Shown here piece after piece: positions 16,564 to 25,190 of a stretch of DNA of 64,000 nt. The translations under genes were made by a program, and so were the position numbers. Below the pieces are notes generated by a model. The model ran no database searches. It saw nothing but the letters and a program-made list of their open reading frames with translations, and was not told the DNA's origin. The DNA comes from an uncultured Hyphomicrobiales bacterium (GTDB lineage Bacteria; Pseudomonadota; Alphaproteobacteria; Rhizobiales; Xanthobacteraceae). The stretch lies in NCBI GenBank assembly GCA_903839845.1, contig CAIMEA010000019.1, positions 1 through 64,000 on the forward strand, read 5' to 3'. Within the stretch, counting starts at the first letter, position 1. Every line of letters starts with the position of its first letter.

Positions 16564-17283
16564 TTACTTCTTGGCGGGCGCGGCGCCGGCAGCCGGAGCA
16601 GCCGGGGCAGGCGTCGCACCGGGCGCGCCGGTCGGCGCGGCAGGCGCGGCAGCAGCGGCGGCAGCGGCGGCAGCGGCCGCGGCGGTCGCAGCAGCGGCGG
16701 CCTTGAGTTCTTCCGCGTAGCCGGACGGCGGCACGACGGTGACGAGCGTGATGTCGCCCTGGGCGAGAACGCGCACACCCTTCGGCAGTTTCACGTCGCT
16801 GAGATGCTTGGAGTGGTTGATGTCCACATCCGAGATATCGACGTCGATCGATTCCGGAATCGATTCAGCCGGGCACTCGACGTTGACGGTGTGGGTCACG
16901 ATGTTGACCGCGCCGCCGCGCTTGACGCCCGGCGAGCTGTCCGCATTGAGGACGTGCACCGCGACCTTGACGCGAATGGTCGCGCCTTCGGCGACGCGGA
17001 GGAAATCCACGTGCATCGGCAGGTCCTTGATGGCGTCGAGCTGGAAGTCGCGCGGAATCACGCGATGCTTGGTGCCGTCGACATCGACATGGAAAAGCGT
17101 GGTGAGGAAGCGCCCGGCGTAAATACGCTTGCGCAGTTCGGCATGGTCGAGCGTGACCATCAGAGGGGGTTTGTTGTCGCCATAGATCACTCCCGGAATA
17201 CGACCGGAAATGCGTGCTGCCCGGGAGGCCCCCTTGCCACCTTTCGGACGCACCGCCGCTTTCAGTTCTTGGACGGTAGCCAT
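16564..17283 (-). CDS. rplY: 50S ribosomal protein L25 (Ctc/TL5 long form)
   Basis: The 239-residue product has the 5S rRNA-binding domain (about 1-95: GKGASRAARISGRIPGVIYGDNKPP). The C-terminal TL5/Ctc beta domain (about 100-190) includes HVDFLRVAEGATIRVKVAVHVLN and DIDVDISDVDINHSKHLSDVKLP. The tail (about 195-239) is almost wholly Ala and Pro, a common variable extension. Its transcript leader contains a terminator-like hairpin. Confidence 0.96.
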   Translation of the reverse strand: MATVQELKAAVRPKGGKGASRAARISGRIPGVIYGDNKPPLMVTLDHAELRKRIYAGRFLTTLFHVDVDGTKHRVIPRDFQLDAIKDLPMHVDFLRVAEGATIRVKVAVHVLNADSSPGVKRGGAVNIVTHTVNVECPAESIPESIDVDISDVDINHSKHLSDVKLPKGVRVLAQGDITLVTVVPPSGYAEELKAAAAATAAAAAAAAAAAAAPAAPTGAPGATPAPAAPAAGAAPAKK

Positions 17284-17309
17284 ATCGAGATCCTTGTCTA
17301 ACCCAATGG

Positions 17310-17333
17310 AAAAAGGCGGCTTTTAAGGCCGCC
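17310..17333 (-). terminator. Hairpin plus T-run in the rplY leader
   Basis: On the minus strand GGCGGC pairs with GCCGCC around a short A/T loop and is followed by TTTTT, about 27 bases before the rplY start codon. It could terminate transcripts from the upstream ubiK-like gene (stop 17436), or act as an attenuator within the rplY leader if the promoter lies upstream of it. Confidence 0.7.
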
Positions 17334-17435
17334 CCGAACGCAGCAAGCCTCCAGGGGTGCCGGGGGCTGCGTATCGGCCGGGGTTATAGCTTCGGACCCC
17401 CAAAAGGGCAAGGAAGGTCGGATCGAGCAGAAACC

Positions 17436-17717
17436 TTAATCGGCCGACGGTTCTGAGCCCTTTCTAGCCTTGCCGGCCTTCCCCTCCAGCGCCTCGATCC
17501 GGGCCTTCAGCGCCTCATTTTCCTCGCGGGCCAAGCGGGCCATATCCTTGACCGCGTCGAATTCCTCGCGCGGCACCACGTCCAGTTCGCGCAAGATGCG
17601 CTCGGCCTGGCTGCGGAACAGGGTGTCGAACTCGCGCCGTACGCCCTGGGCCACGCCGGCGGCGTCGTTCATCAGCCGCGCCATTTCATCGAAAATCCGG
17701 TTGCTGGTTTGGGTCAT
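17436..17717 (-). CDS. ubiK: Ubiquinone biosynthesis accessory factor UbiK (YqiC/BMFP family)
   Basis: The 93-residue product is the usual short, coiled-coil BMFP protein: MTQTSNRIFDEMARLMNDAAGVAQGVRREFDTLFRSQAERILRELDVVPREEFDAVKDMA, then a coiled-coil ENEALKARIEALEGK and a basic tail. The family trimerises, associates with membranes and assists the UbiJ/UbiI quinone-modification complex in enterobacteria; the role in this lineage is inferred. Confidence 0.8.
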   Translation of the reverse strand: MTQTSNRIFDEMARLMNDAAGVAQGVRREFDTLFRSQAERILRELDVVPREEFDAVKDMARLAREENEALKARIEALEGKAGKARKGSEPSAD

Positions 17718-17820
17718 GCTTCGTCTCCGGGGATCGTTCAGGTAACAATGGCGGCACGGTCATGCTGCCGCAAGGGCCGGTGTGCTACTGATGTTTAGAA
17801 TTGTCGCTTGCTCTCTCTTT

Positions 17821-17931
17821 CACCTCTCCCATAGGGAGAGGTCGACGCGCGAAGCGCGGCGGGTGAGGGGTTTTGGTCTAACGAGGGATCTAGCCCCCCT
17901 CACCCCAACCCTCTCCCCCAAGGGGAGAGGG
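17821..17931. repeat. CTCTCCC-type intergenic repeat
   Basis: The element begins with the hairpin CACCTCTCCCATAGGGAGAGGT, split as CACCTCTCCC and GGGAGAGGT. It continues through GCGCGAAGCGCGGCGGGTGAGGGG and a centre TTTTGGTCTAACGAG, and ends CCCCCTCACCCCAACCCTCTCC with a second hairpin. The same order, reverse-complemented, is found at 54041-54186 and 63845-63988. It lies 54 bases upstream of lgt. Confidence 0.88.
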
Positions 17932-17984
17932 AGCCCACTGAGTCTGCCGCCCCTATCGGCTTCACTGACTTCCCGGAAAACGTA

Positions 17985-18809
17985 ATGCCCCTTTTCGTCA
18001 TCCCCTTCCCCTATATCGATCCGGTGCTGGTGCAACTCGGCCCCTTCGCCATCCGCTGGTACGCGCTCGCTTACATCTGCGGCATTCTCGGCGGCTGGGT
18101 CTATTCGCGCGCGGTCATCCGCAACGATGCGCGCTGGGGCGGACCCGCGCCCTTGTCGGTGGTCGACTTCGACGATTTCGTTTTGTGGGTAACGCTCGGC
18201 ATCATCCTCGGCGGCCGCACCGGCTATGTGCTGTTCTACAATCTGCCGCACTTCATCGAACACCCGTTCGAGATCTTCCAGTTGTGGAACGGCGGCATGT
18301 CGTTTCACGGCGGCTTCACCGGCTGCGTTGTCGCCGTCGTCCTGTTCGCGCGGGCGCGCGGTATCCCAATCCTGTCGCTTGGCGACCTCACCTGCGCCGC
18401 CGGCCCGATCGGCATTTTCCTCGGCCGCCTCGCCAACTTCATCAACGGCGAATTATGGGGCCGGCCGACCGATGTCCCCTGGGCGATCGTGTTTCCGCAT
18501 GGCGGGCCGTCGCCGCGCCATCCGAGCCAGATTTACGAAGCCGCGCTGGAAGGCCTTGTCCTCTTCACCGTTCTCGCCGTGTTGGTCCGCTTTGGCGCCT
18601 TGAAGCGGCCGGGCCTGATCATCGGCGCCTTCGCCTGGGTCTACGCGGTCGCCCGTAGCATCTGCGAATTCTTTCGCGAGCCCGATGCGCAGCTCGGCTT
18701 CCTGTGGGGCGGCGCGACCATGGGACAATTGCTGTCGATCCCGCTGTTTTTTGTCGGCGCCGGCTTTGTTTGGTATGCCTTGAAGCATCCCATTCAACAG
18801 GCGCCATGA
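17985..18809 (+). CDS. lgt: Phosphatidylglycerol:prolipoprotein diacylglyceryl transferase
   Basis: The 274-residue inner-membrane enzyme transfers diacylglyceryl to the lipobox Cys of prolipoproteins such as Pal and the small lipoproteins in this window. Seven hydrophobic spans are visible, with the family signatures [28 protein letters not shown] and [22 protein letters not shown], the last containing essential Arg, Asn and Glu. HPSQIYEA follows. The stop overlaps the next gene's start as ATGA, so lgt and midA are co-translated. Confidence 0.97.
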   Translation: MPLFVIPFPYIDPVLVQLGPFAIRWYALAYICGILGGWVYSRAVIRNDARWGGPAPLSVVDFDDFVLWVTLGIILGGRTGYVLFYNLPHFIEHPFEIFQLWNGGMSFHGGFTGCVVAVVLFARARGIPILSLGDLTCAAGPIGIFLGRLANFINGELWGRPTDVPWAIVFPHGGPSPRHPSQIYEAALEGLVLFTVLAVLVRFGALKRPGLIIGAFAWVYAVARSICEFFREPDAQLGFLWGGATMGQLLSIPLFFVGAGFVWYALKHPIQQAP

Positions 18810-19909
18810 TGGACACCCGAACGCCGCTGGAAACCGAAATCCGCCGGCGTATCGAAGCCGCCGGGCCAATGCCGGTCGATGAATATATGGCCCTTTGCCT
18901 CGCCGACCCGGAGCACGGCTACTATATGACGCGCGATCCGCTCGGTCGCCGCGGCGATTTCATCACCGCGCCCGAGGTCAGCCAGATGTTCGGCGAGTTG
19001 ATCGGTCTGTGGATGACCACGGTGTGGAAGCAGATGGGTTCGCCACCGCAGGTCAACATCATCGAACTGGGCCCCGGCCGCGGCACCTTGATGAAGGACG
19101 CGATGCGCGCGGCGCAAGTAGCGGCCGGTTTTCGCGAGGCGGTATCGATTCATCTGGTCGAGATCAGTCCGGTGCTGGAGGACCTTCAGGAACGCACGCT
19201 CGAGCCGCTGGCGATGCCGATGTTCTGGCACCCCGAACTCGCCAACGTTCCCGAAGGACCGGCGATTGTTGTGGCCAACGAATTTTTCGATGCATTGCCG
19301 ATCAAGCAAGCCATCAAGGGCGGCAATGGCTGGCACGAACGCCGGATTGGTATCGGTGACGACGGCAAGTTTTTCTTCGCGGCTGACAGCGAAACAATTC
19401 CACACTTCGACCGGCTACTGCCGCCATCCGTGCGCGGCGCGCCCGAGCAATCAATCTATGAATGGCGCGCCGACGGCGCGGCGATCGACCTCGGCAAGCG
19501 GGTCGTCAAAGGCGGCGGCGCCGCGCTGGTCATCGATTATGGCCATGCCTTAAGCGCCGCCGGCGACACCTTGCAGGCGGTCGGCCAGCACGCTTATGCC
19601 GATCCTCTGATCGCGCCCGGCACGGTCGACCTGACCGCGCATGTCGATTTCCAGCCGCTGATCCGCGCCGCCGAAGCCATGGGCGCGCAAGGCCATGGTC
19701 CGATCGAACAGGGAATGTTCCTGCGCCGCCTCGGCATCGAGACGCGCGCCGCGACCTTGAAGGCCAAGGCCAGCCGCGGCGTCGCCGGTGAAATCGACGC
19801 GGCGCTGACGCGCCTCATCGGCCAGGGCCGCACCGGCATGGGCAGTCTGTTCAAGGTCGCGGCGCTGGCGCACCCAAAGCTCGGCGTGCCGCCGGGCTTT
19901 GAAAGCTAG
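18806..19909 (+). CDS. SAM-dependent methyltransferase, MidA/NDUFAF7 family
   Basis: The 367-residue product has the family blocks [20 protein letters not shown] (about 50), [12 protein letters not shown] (SAM-binding loop, about 88) and [13 protein letters not shown] (about 155), and CHHALSAAG-like and DLTAHVDF segments toward the end. NDUFAF7 dimethylates an Arg in the NDUFS2 subunit of complex I, so a role in NADH dehydrogenase assembly is likely. ATG 18806 overlaps the lgt stop; ATG 18809 follows immediately. In related genomes pgeF usually follows directly; here reverse-strand genes intervene. Confidence 0.9.
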   Translation: MMDTRTPLETEIRRRIEAAGPMPVDEYMALCLADPEHGYYMTRDPLGRRGDFITAPEVSQMFGELIGLWMTTVWKQMGSPPQVNIIELGPGRGTLMKDAMRAAQVAAGFREAVSIHLVEISPVLEDLQERTLEPLAMPMFWHPELANVPEGPAIVVANEFFDALPIKQAIKGGNGWHERRIGIGDDGKFFFAADSETIPHFDRLLPPSVRGAPEQSIYEWRADGAAIDLGKRVVKGGGAALVIDYGHALSAAGDTLQAVGQHAYADPLIAPGTVDLTAHVDFQPLIRAAEAMGAQGHGPIEQGMFLRRLGIETRAATLKAKASRGVAGEIDAALTRLIGQGRTGMGSLFKVAALAHPKLGVPPGFES

Positions 19910-19974
19910 TTACAGCCAACAATCCCCAAAAGCGCGCTTTCGGTTGCTTTCGGCACTTAACGTCTGCGCCCGCG

Positions 19975-20793
19975 CTATTTCGCAAAAGCCGGGAACACCG
20001 GCAATTTTTCGACGTCGCGCGCGTCGTGCTGGATGATGATCGTCGCCTTCAGATTCGCTGCGATGGCCTTGAGGCGCTCGACCGAAGCCACCGTCTGGGC
20101 GCGATCATAGTTGAACGCCGGCACGCCGCTCGAACTGGCGTTCTCGCGGAAGTGGATCGCATCGCCGCTCAGGATGACGGCGCCCATCTGCGGCAACTTC
20201 ACCAGCAGGCTCGAATGTCCCGGGGTGTGCCCGGGCGTGCGCAGCATGATCACGGTGCCATCCTCGAACACATCCTTATCGAGCGTGAGCGCTTCGAGCT
20301 TGCCCTCACCTTTGATCCAGCTTTCGAAGGGCTTGAAGTTCACGCCTTGGCCCGGCTTCGGGCTGGAGATCGCGTCCCAGTCGGCTTTGCCGATCAGCAC
20401 CGTCGCTTTCGGAAAGGAGGCCACCTGGCCGGTGTGATCGGCGTGGTAATGGCTGATGCCGACATATTTGATCTGATCGGGCTTGACGTCGATCTTCGCC
20501 AGGTAATCGACCAGGCTCACTTTCGGCGCGACGTTGGGCGCAGTCGTGGCGTGGCCCGTATCCCACAGTAGATAGTCGTCGCCATGCTTGATCAGATAAC
20601 AGCTGAAGACGAACTGAATCTTGAGATCGCCGTAGGCATAGGTGTCCGAGAAGCGCTGGTTGACGGGCACCGGGGCCTGCGGCGTGCCGCAATCGAAGCG
20701 CGCGAGCGAGACATCCGGCGCGGCTTGCGCGGGCGCCGCGAGACCGGCGAGCAGGCTGGCGCCGAAGGCGAGGATGAGCGGTGTTCGTTTCAT
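19975..20793 (-). CDS. Exported metallo-beta-lactamase-fold hydrolase (AHL-lactonase-like family)
   Basis: The 272-residue product has a signal peptide (MKRTPLILAFGASLLAGLAAPAQA). A complete dinuclear metal site follows: HYHADHTG (HxHxDH), a His in TPGHTPGHSSL, the Asp in LSGDAIH and a final His in QHDARD. YLLWDTGHATT and the overall length match the N-acyl-homoserine-lactonase family. Most such annotated proteins have untested substrates, and the signal peptide is unlike cytoplasmic AiiA, so quorum quenching is only a possibility. It is flanked by copies of a 13-bp direct repeat. Confidence 0.85.
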   Translation of the reverse strand: MKRTPLILAFGASLLAGLAAPAQAAPDVSLARFDCGTPQAPVPVNQRFSDTYAYGDLKIQFVFSCYLIKHGDDYLLWDTGHATTAPNVAPKVSLVDYLAKIDVKPDQIKYVGISHYHADHTGQVASFPKATVLIGKADWDAISSPKPGQGVNFKPFESWIKGEGKLEALTLDKDVFEDGTVIMLRTPGHTPGHSSLLVKLPQMGAVILSGDAIHFRENASSSGVPAFNYDRAQTVASVERLKAIAANLKATIIIQHDARDVEKLPVFPAFAK

Positions 20794-21116
20794 TGTTTCT
20801 CCCCCTGAGAATTATTTAAGGCCCGGCCTTTTTCGGCCGGTTAGAGCGCGCAAGCATGAATGCCGCAAACCCAACAATCGGATAGCGCACGCAGGATACA
20901 CGGGCGTGAGGATTGATGGAATGTCCGTTCTCGGCACTTAACGGACAATTCTGCCGGGTCCGGCAATGTCCGACCTTGCGAAGCCTGATCTATTCGGGTG
21001 TAGCCCTGTGCCTGGCACATCGCCGCGTTCGCTGCGCCGCGAAATCCAGGACGCTGTTGGGACAACAGCGGACAAGCGGGCGCTCACCAACTTCAGTCGA
21101 TGAGCACCCGGCCTCG
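20794..21116. other. Intergenic stretch with short repeat sequence, no gene
   Basis: ORFs here are overlapping and compositionally poor. TCGGCACTTAACG at 20931-20943 repeats exactly at 19950-19962 on the other side of the hydrolase gene. Several nearby GGACA/TGTCC words (20925-21080) resemble degenerate repeat tracts common in Bradyrhizobium-like genomes. It also holds the promoter of the hydrolase gene. Confidence 0.5.
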
Positions 21117-21500
21117 TTACGGGCAACGATGGCGATAGCCGTCATTGCCGAGATAGGTGCCGCTGTTCGGATCGTAGCTGCGGAAGCGCCGCATGCAGTA
21201 ATCGACGGTCCGGCCGCCGCGCTGCGACTGGCTGGCGATGATCGCGCCGAGCATCAACCCGCCAATAATGCCGGCGGCGATTCCCGCGCCATCGTCGCCG
21301 CCATCGTGATGTCGGTAGCCGCCGCGATAGCCGCGCCGATACTGAACGGGCGTGACCAGAGGTTCGTCCCCGTTCTGCGTCTGCGCAGTAATACTCTTCG
21401 GCACCGCAGCGCCGAGCGGCGCCGCGACCGCCGGAACCGCCGGAACCGCCAAAAGGCTGGTTGCGACCAGGATACTGGTTATCGCCAAGGACAATCGCAT
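21117..21500 (-). CDS. BA14K family protein
   Basis: The 127-residue product has a signal peptide (to about APL at 29) and a Gly/Arg/His-rich middle (YRRGYRGGYRHHDGGDDG). A hydrophobic Gly-zipper span (GIAAGIIGGLMLGAIIASQ) precedes the C-terminal BA14K signature VDYCMRRFRSYDPNSGTYLGNDGYRHRCP, recognised in parts (YCMRRFRSYDP, GTYLGNDG). BA14K is the immunoreactive 14-kDa, lectin-like envelope protein of Brucella; relatives are common in Rhizobiales. The two Cys of the signature probably form a disulfide. Confidence 0.88.
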   Translation of the reverse strand: MRLSLAITSILVATSLLAVPAVPAVAAPLGAAVPKSITAQTQNGDEPLVTPVQYRRGYRGGYRHHDGGDDGAGIAAGIIGGLMLGAIIASQSQRGGRTVDYCMRRFRSYDPNSGTYLGNDGYRHRCP

Positions 21501-21625
21501 GATGGAACTCCACTCGTGATGTTTCGCGGCACGTCTTATATGATGTATCAGAGCCTGCGGCCGGGCCGGCCTTATTGATCCAGATCACGCCGAACACGTC
21601 ATTTTTGAACCGCTGGAAGGTATCA

Positions 21626-22393
21626 TTGCTGCAATCCGCTTCACTCGCCGCGCTTGCCGGAATCCGCCACGGCTTCTTCACCCGCACCGGCGGCGTGTCG
21701 CAGGGCGTCTATGCCTCGCTCAACGGCGGCGTCGGTTCGAACGACAATCCCGAGCAGGTGGCGGAGAACCGCGCCCGCATGGCGCAAGCGCTCGGCGTTG
21801 CGCCGGAGCGGTTCCTGACGCCGTATCAGATTCATTCGCCGGACGTGGTCGCCGCCGACCGTCCGTGGACCGCCGACACGCGGCCGCGCGCCGATGCGAT
21901 CGTGACGCGCGAGCCGGGACTGGCCATTGGCGTATCGACCGCCGACTGCGGACCGCTTTTGTTTGCCGACGCCAAGGCGCGCGTCATCGGCGCGGCGCAT
22001 GCCGGCTGGCGCGGCGCATTGACCGGCGTGATCGACGGCACCGTCGCCGCGATGGAAAAGCTCGGCGCCGAGCGTGCCAACATCACTGTCACGCTCGGGC
22101 CGACCATCCGGCAGGACAATTATGAGGTCGGCCCCGAGTTCGTTGAGCGGTTTCTGGCGGCGGATGCCTACAATGCCCGCTTCTTCAGCGACGCGGCCCG
22201 CGCCGGCCACGCTTTATTCGATCTCACCGGCTATATCGCCGCGCGGGTACAACAGGCGGGAATCGAGAAATTCGAGGATATCGGTCTGTGCACCTATGCC
22301 GATCCGGCGCGGTTCTACAGTTTCCGCCGCGCGACCCACCTCAGCGAGCCGTATTATGGCCGCCATATCAACGCGATCGCGCTTACCGCCTGA
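21626..22393 (+). CDS. pgeF: Peptidoglycan editing factor / purine nucleoside phosphorylase (YfiH/LACC1 family)
   Basis: The product of about 255 residues has the signatures IRHGFFTRTGGVSQGVYASLNGG, STADCGPLLFADAKARVIGAAHAGWRGALTGV (catalytic Cys and His) and RFYSFRRATHLSE. The family acts on purine nucleosides and, in E. coli, limits mis-incorporation into peptidoglycan. TTG 21626 is chosen because GGAAGG lies five bases upstream and the family starts just before IRHGFFTR; the frame is open to a TTG at 21575. The next plus-strand genes are a lipoprotein and prs. Confidence 0.9.
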   Translation: MLQSASLAALAGIRHGFFTRTGGVSQGVYASLNGGVGSNDNPEQVAENRARMAQALGVAPERFLTPYQIHSPDVVAADRPWTADTRPRADAIVTREPGLAIGVSTADCGPLLFADAKARVIGAAHAGWRGALTGVIDGTVAAMEKLGAERANITVTLGPTIRQDNYEVGPEFVERFLAADAYNARFFSDAARAGHALFDLTGYIAARVQQAGIEKFEDIGLCTYADPARFYSFRRATHLSEPYYGRHINAIALTA

Positions 22394-22535
22394 TCTTTGC
22401 GCCTGTCGTTGGCGCCTGAGCCGTTAACCGCAGGGCGGTGATACCCTACCGTTAAGCTTTACTTAACCATGCTCCAGCCGCTACGTTTGCCCCAAGGCCC
22501 GGGGGAACGACGCTAAAAAGGCCGTAGGGGTATCG

Positions 22536-23294
22536 ATGAGTGTGGGTCTCGGCTGGGACGCTTTTCGCGTCCACGTGTCTCCCTTTTCACGCCGGTTTGT
22601 AGCCGCCGCGAGCCTGACTTTGGCCGCTGCGCTGGCTGGCTGCACAACCGACGGCCAACCGGGCGTCGCCGCCATGCAGCCGCGTGGCGCCACGGTCGCC
22701 TTCGAATCCATCGACGGCCCACCGCCCGGCCAATTCCAGACGCTGGTGCGCAATCTCAATGACGAAGCGCAAAGCCGGCGCCTCGCGGTCCTGTCGCGCG
22801 AGACGGCCTCGGCCTATCGGGTGCGCGGCTACCTCGCCGCCAAAGTGGCCGATGGCCAGACGACGATTTCCTGGGTCTGGGACGTGTTCGATCGGGATGA
22901 GCGGCGGACCTTGCGCATCAATGGCGAAGAGGTCGTCAAAAAGTCCGGCAAGGCCGCCGACGCCTGGAACGTGGTCGACGACGCCATGTCGCGGCGGATC
23001 GCCAGCGCCAGCATGGAGCAGCTCGGCGCCTTTCTGACCGCGCCGGATACGGTTCCGGTCGCTTCGGCGCCCAGCGTGACGCCCGTGGCGTTTATGGGCA
23101 TGACCGATACCTCGCCGGAAGCCGCCGGTATTTTCCGCATCTTCCGCGCCGACGCCGACCCGGCGTCGCCGCAACCGGCCGATGCGCAGGGACACGCAAC
23201 GGCGAGCGGCCCGGTGCCGTTGCCGCCGCAGCGACCGGACACGTCGGCCGCCAATGGCCCGGCCGGCCGCGCCACCGTGCAGGCGAGTCTCTAG
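22536..23294 (+). CDS. Putative lipoprotein, conserved next to prs
   Basis: The 252-residue product has a long lipoprotein signal (RRFVAAASLTLAAALAGC, lipobox LAGC, Cys about 36). A globular domain of about 120 residues follows (FQTLVRNLNDEAQSRRLAVLSRETASAYRVRGYLAA, ISWVWDVFDRDERRTLRINGEE) and then a Pro/Ala/Ser-rich tail from about 185. The middle domain looks like a short periplasmic binding fold; no family is recalled with certainty. It lies 117 bases before prs on the same strand. Confidence 0.72.
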   Translation: MSVGLGWDAFRVHVSPFSRRFVAAASLTLAAALAGCTTDGQPGVAAMQPRGATVAFESIDGPPPGQFQTLVRNLNDEAQSRRLAVLSRETASAYRVRGYLAAKVADGQTTISWVWDVFDRDERRTLRINGEEVVKKSGKAADAWNVVDDAMSRRIASASMEQLGAFLTAPDTVPVASAPSVTPVAFMGMTDTSPEAAGIFRIFRADADPASPQPADAQGHATASGPVPLPPQRPDTSAANGPAGRATVQASL

Positions 23295-23411
23295 AGCCTT
23301 CCATCCGCCGAGCATCCTGCCCGGAAAAGGCGCGGGACAACGAATTCGAGCCGTATTGCCGGGCCCGCCGCGCCTTGTTATGACCCGGCTCCTGTTCATG
23401 AGGGCGTCGGA

Positions 23412-24365
23412 ATGTCGGGCAAAAACGGTGCGATCAAGCTGGTCGCCGGCAATTCCAACCCTGCGCTCGCCCAGGAAATCGCCGAATATCTCAAGACGCC
23501 GCTGACCAAAGCCGTGGTGCGGCGCTTCGCCGACATGGAGGTCTTCGTCGAGATCCAGGAAAACGTCCGCGGCGCGGACTGCTTTGTCATCCAGTCGACG
23601 TCGTTTCCGGCCAACGACCACTTGATGGAATTGCTGATCATCATCGACGCGCTGCGCCGTTCATCGGCGCGCCGCATCACCGCGGTGATCCCCTATTTCG
23701 GTTACTCGCGCCAGGATCGTAAGCCCGGCCCGCGCACGCCGATCTCGGCCAAGCTGGTCGCCAATTTGATTACGCATGCCGGCGCCAACCGCGTCATGAC
23801 GCTCGACCTGCACGCCGGCCAGATCCAGGGTTTCTTCGATATCCCGACCGACAATCTCTACGCCTCGCCGGTGATGGTGCGTGACATCAAGGAGAATTTC
23901 GACCTCGCCAATGTCATGGTGGTATCGCCCGACGTCGGCGGCGTGGTGCGCGCGCGCGGATTGGCCAAGCGCATCAATGCGCCGCTGGCCATCATCGACA
24001 AACGGCGCGAGCGCGCCGGTGAATCCGAAGTGATGAACGTGATCGGTGAGGTCGAAGGCTATACCTGCGTACTCGTCGATGACATTGTCGACTCCGGCGG
24101 AACGCTGGTGAACGCGGCCGAGGCGCTGCTCAAGAACGGCGCCACGGCGGTCTATGCCTATATCAGCCACGGCGTGCTGTCCGGCGGCGCGGTCGCGCGC
24201 ATTGCCAAGTCGCGGCTCAAGGAACTCGTCATCACGGATTCGATTCAGCCGACGGTCGAAGTCCGCGCGGCGGGAAATATCCGAGTCCTGCCAATCGCTT
24301 CGCTGATCGGCGAAGCGGTCGCGCGCACCGCGCATGAAGAGTCGGTGTCGTCGCTGTTCGATTGA
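23412..24365 (+). CDS. prs: Ribose-phosphate pyrophosphokinase
   Basis: The 317-residue enzyme makes PRPP from ribose 5-phosphate and ATP for purine, pyrimidine, His, Trp and NAD synthesis. Signatures: [65 protein letters not shown], and the PRPP loop [13 protein letters not shown]. Length is standard. Confidence 0.98.
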   Translation: MSGKNGAIKLVAGNSNPALAQEIAEYLKTPLTKAVVRRFADMEVFVEIQENVRGADCFVIQSTSFPANDHLMELLIIIDALRRSSARRITAVIPYFGYSRQDRKPGPRTPISAKLVANLITHAGANRVMTLDLHAGQIQGFFDIPTDNLYASPVMVRDIKENFDLANVMVVSPDVGGVVRARGLAKRINAPLAIIDKRRERAGESEVMNVIGEVEGYTCVLVDDIVDSGGTLVNAAEALLKNGATAVYAYISHGVLSGGAVARIAKSRLKELVITDSIQPTVEVRAAGNIRVLPIASLIGEAVARTAHEESVSSLFD

Positions 24366-24677
24366 TGACTTGATTCAGGCCGGCCGCGCTCCAAGAGTTA
24401 TCCCCAAAAGACTCGTCTTGACGGCGCATTGGCTGTGGAGAGTCGAGTCGGCCCGGTTGCCTAGCACCCCCAAATCACTGCTCATTAGGGCTTGAGAATG
24501 CCTCTGGCGGGCTGAATCGAGAAGGTTATAGTCGTATCGCTCTGTGATTCGTGCGCGCCGTCAAGGCAACCGTATTCCCGCGTTACATTGTAGTTCGTGC
24601 TCAGTTCGGGTGCCTTTCGCCCGATCATGCGCCGTGCCGTGCGTTTCCCTTTAGACTCACTTTCGCGCGGAGACGTC
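24366..24677. other. Intergenic stretch, no gene supported
   Basis: The 312 bases between prs and the YbjN gene hold no convincing ORF or strong hairpin. The prs transcript end and the promoter for the YbjN-proC pair must lie here. Confidence 0.5.
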
Positions 24678-25178
24678 ATGTCCCTAACGAGCTACACCGA
24701 CGAAGCGCGCTTCAATCCGCTCGACGTCGTCGAACGGCTGGCAGCCGGCAATGACTGGTCTTTCGAGCGCGCCAGCGAGGACGAGATCACCATTCTGGTG
24801 ACCGGCCGCTGGGCCGAGTATCAGCTGTCCTATACCTGGATGGTCGACATCGAGGCGCTGCATCTGGCCTGCGCCTTCGATCTGAAAGTTCCCGAGCGCC
24901 GCTGCGCCGAGGTTCACACCTTGATCGCGCTAATCAATGAGCGGCTGTGGGTCGGGCATTTCGATCTGTGGCCGACCGAAGGCATCGTCATGTACCGCCA
25001 CGCGCTGCAATTGCCGGCGGGCATGGAGCCATCCGGCAAGCAGTGCGAGGCGCTGCTCGGCACCGCGCTCGATACCTGCGAGCGCTACTTCACGGCGTTC
25101 CAGTTCGTCGTCTGGGCCGGCAAGACCGCCAAGGAAGCGCTCGAGGCCGCGATGTTCGAGACCTCCGGCGAGGCGTGA
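24678..25178 (+). CDS. YbjN domain-containing protein
   Basis: The 166-residue product (RFNPLDVVERLAAGNDWSFERASEDEITILVTGRWAEYQLSYTWMVDIEALHLACAFDLKVP) has the alpha-beta T3SS-chaperone-like YbjN fold, ending FQFVVWAGKTAKEALEAAMFETSGEA. YbjN-type proteins affect stress and motility in enterobacteria; in alphaproteobacteria this gene is commonly next to proC. GGAG lies five bases before ATG 24678. The stop is 12 bases before proC. Confidence 0.82.
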   Translation: MSLTSYTDEARFNPLDVVERLAAGNDWSFERASEDEITILVTGRWAEYQLSYTWMVDIEALHLACAFDLKVPERRCAEVHTLIALINERLWVGHFDLWPTEGIVMYRHALQLPAGMEPSGKQCEALLGTALDTCERYFTAFQFVVWAGKTAKEALEAAMFETSGEA

Positions 25179-25190
25179 TATAGTCGCGGT

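Noticed and set aside
14658-16706. 682-codon plus-strand ORF
   Set aside because: It is antisense to ychF and pth, both unmistakable; long antisense frames are common in high-GC DNA.
17330-17385. Possible SRP (4.5S) RNA in the ubiK-rplY gap
   Set aside because: The GCAGC and CCAGG words drew attention, but the conserved GGUC/GGAAGG apical loop is absent.
20913-21578. 221-codon plus-strand ORF over BA14K
   Set aside because: It is antisense to the BA14K gene, whose signal peptide and C-terminal signature are clear.
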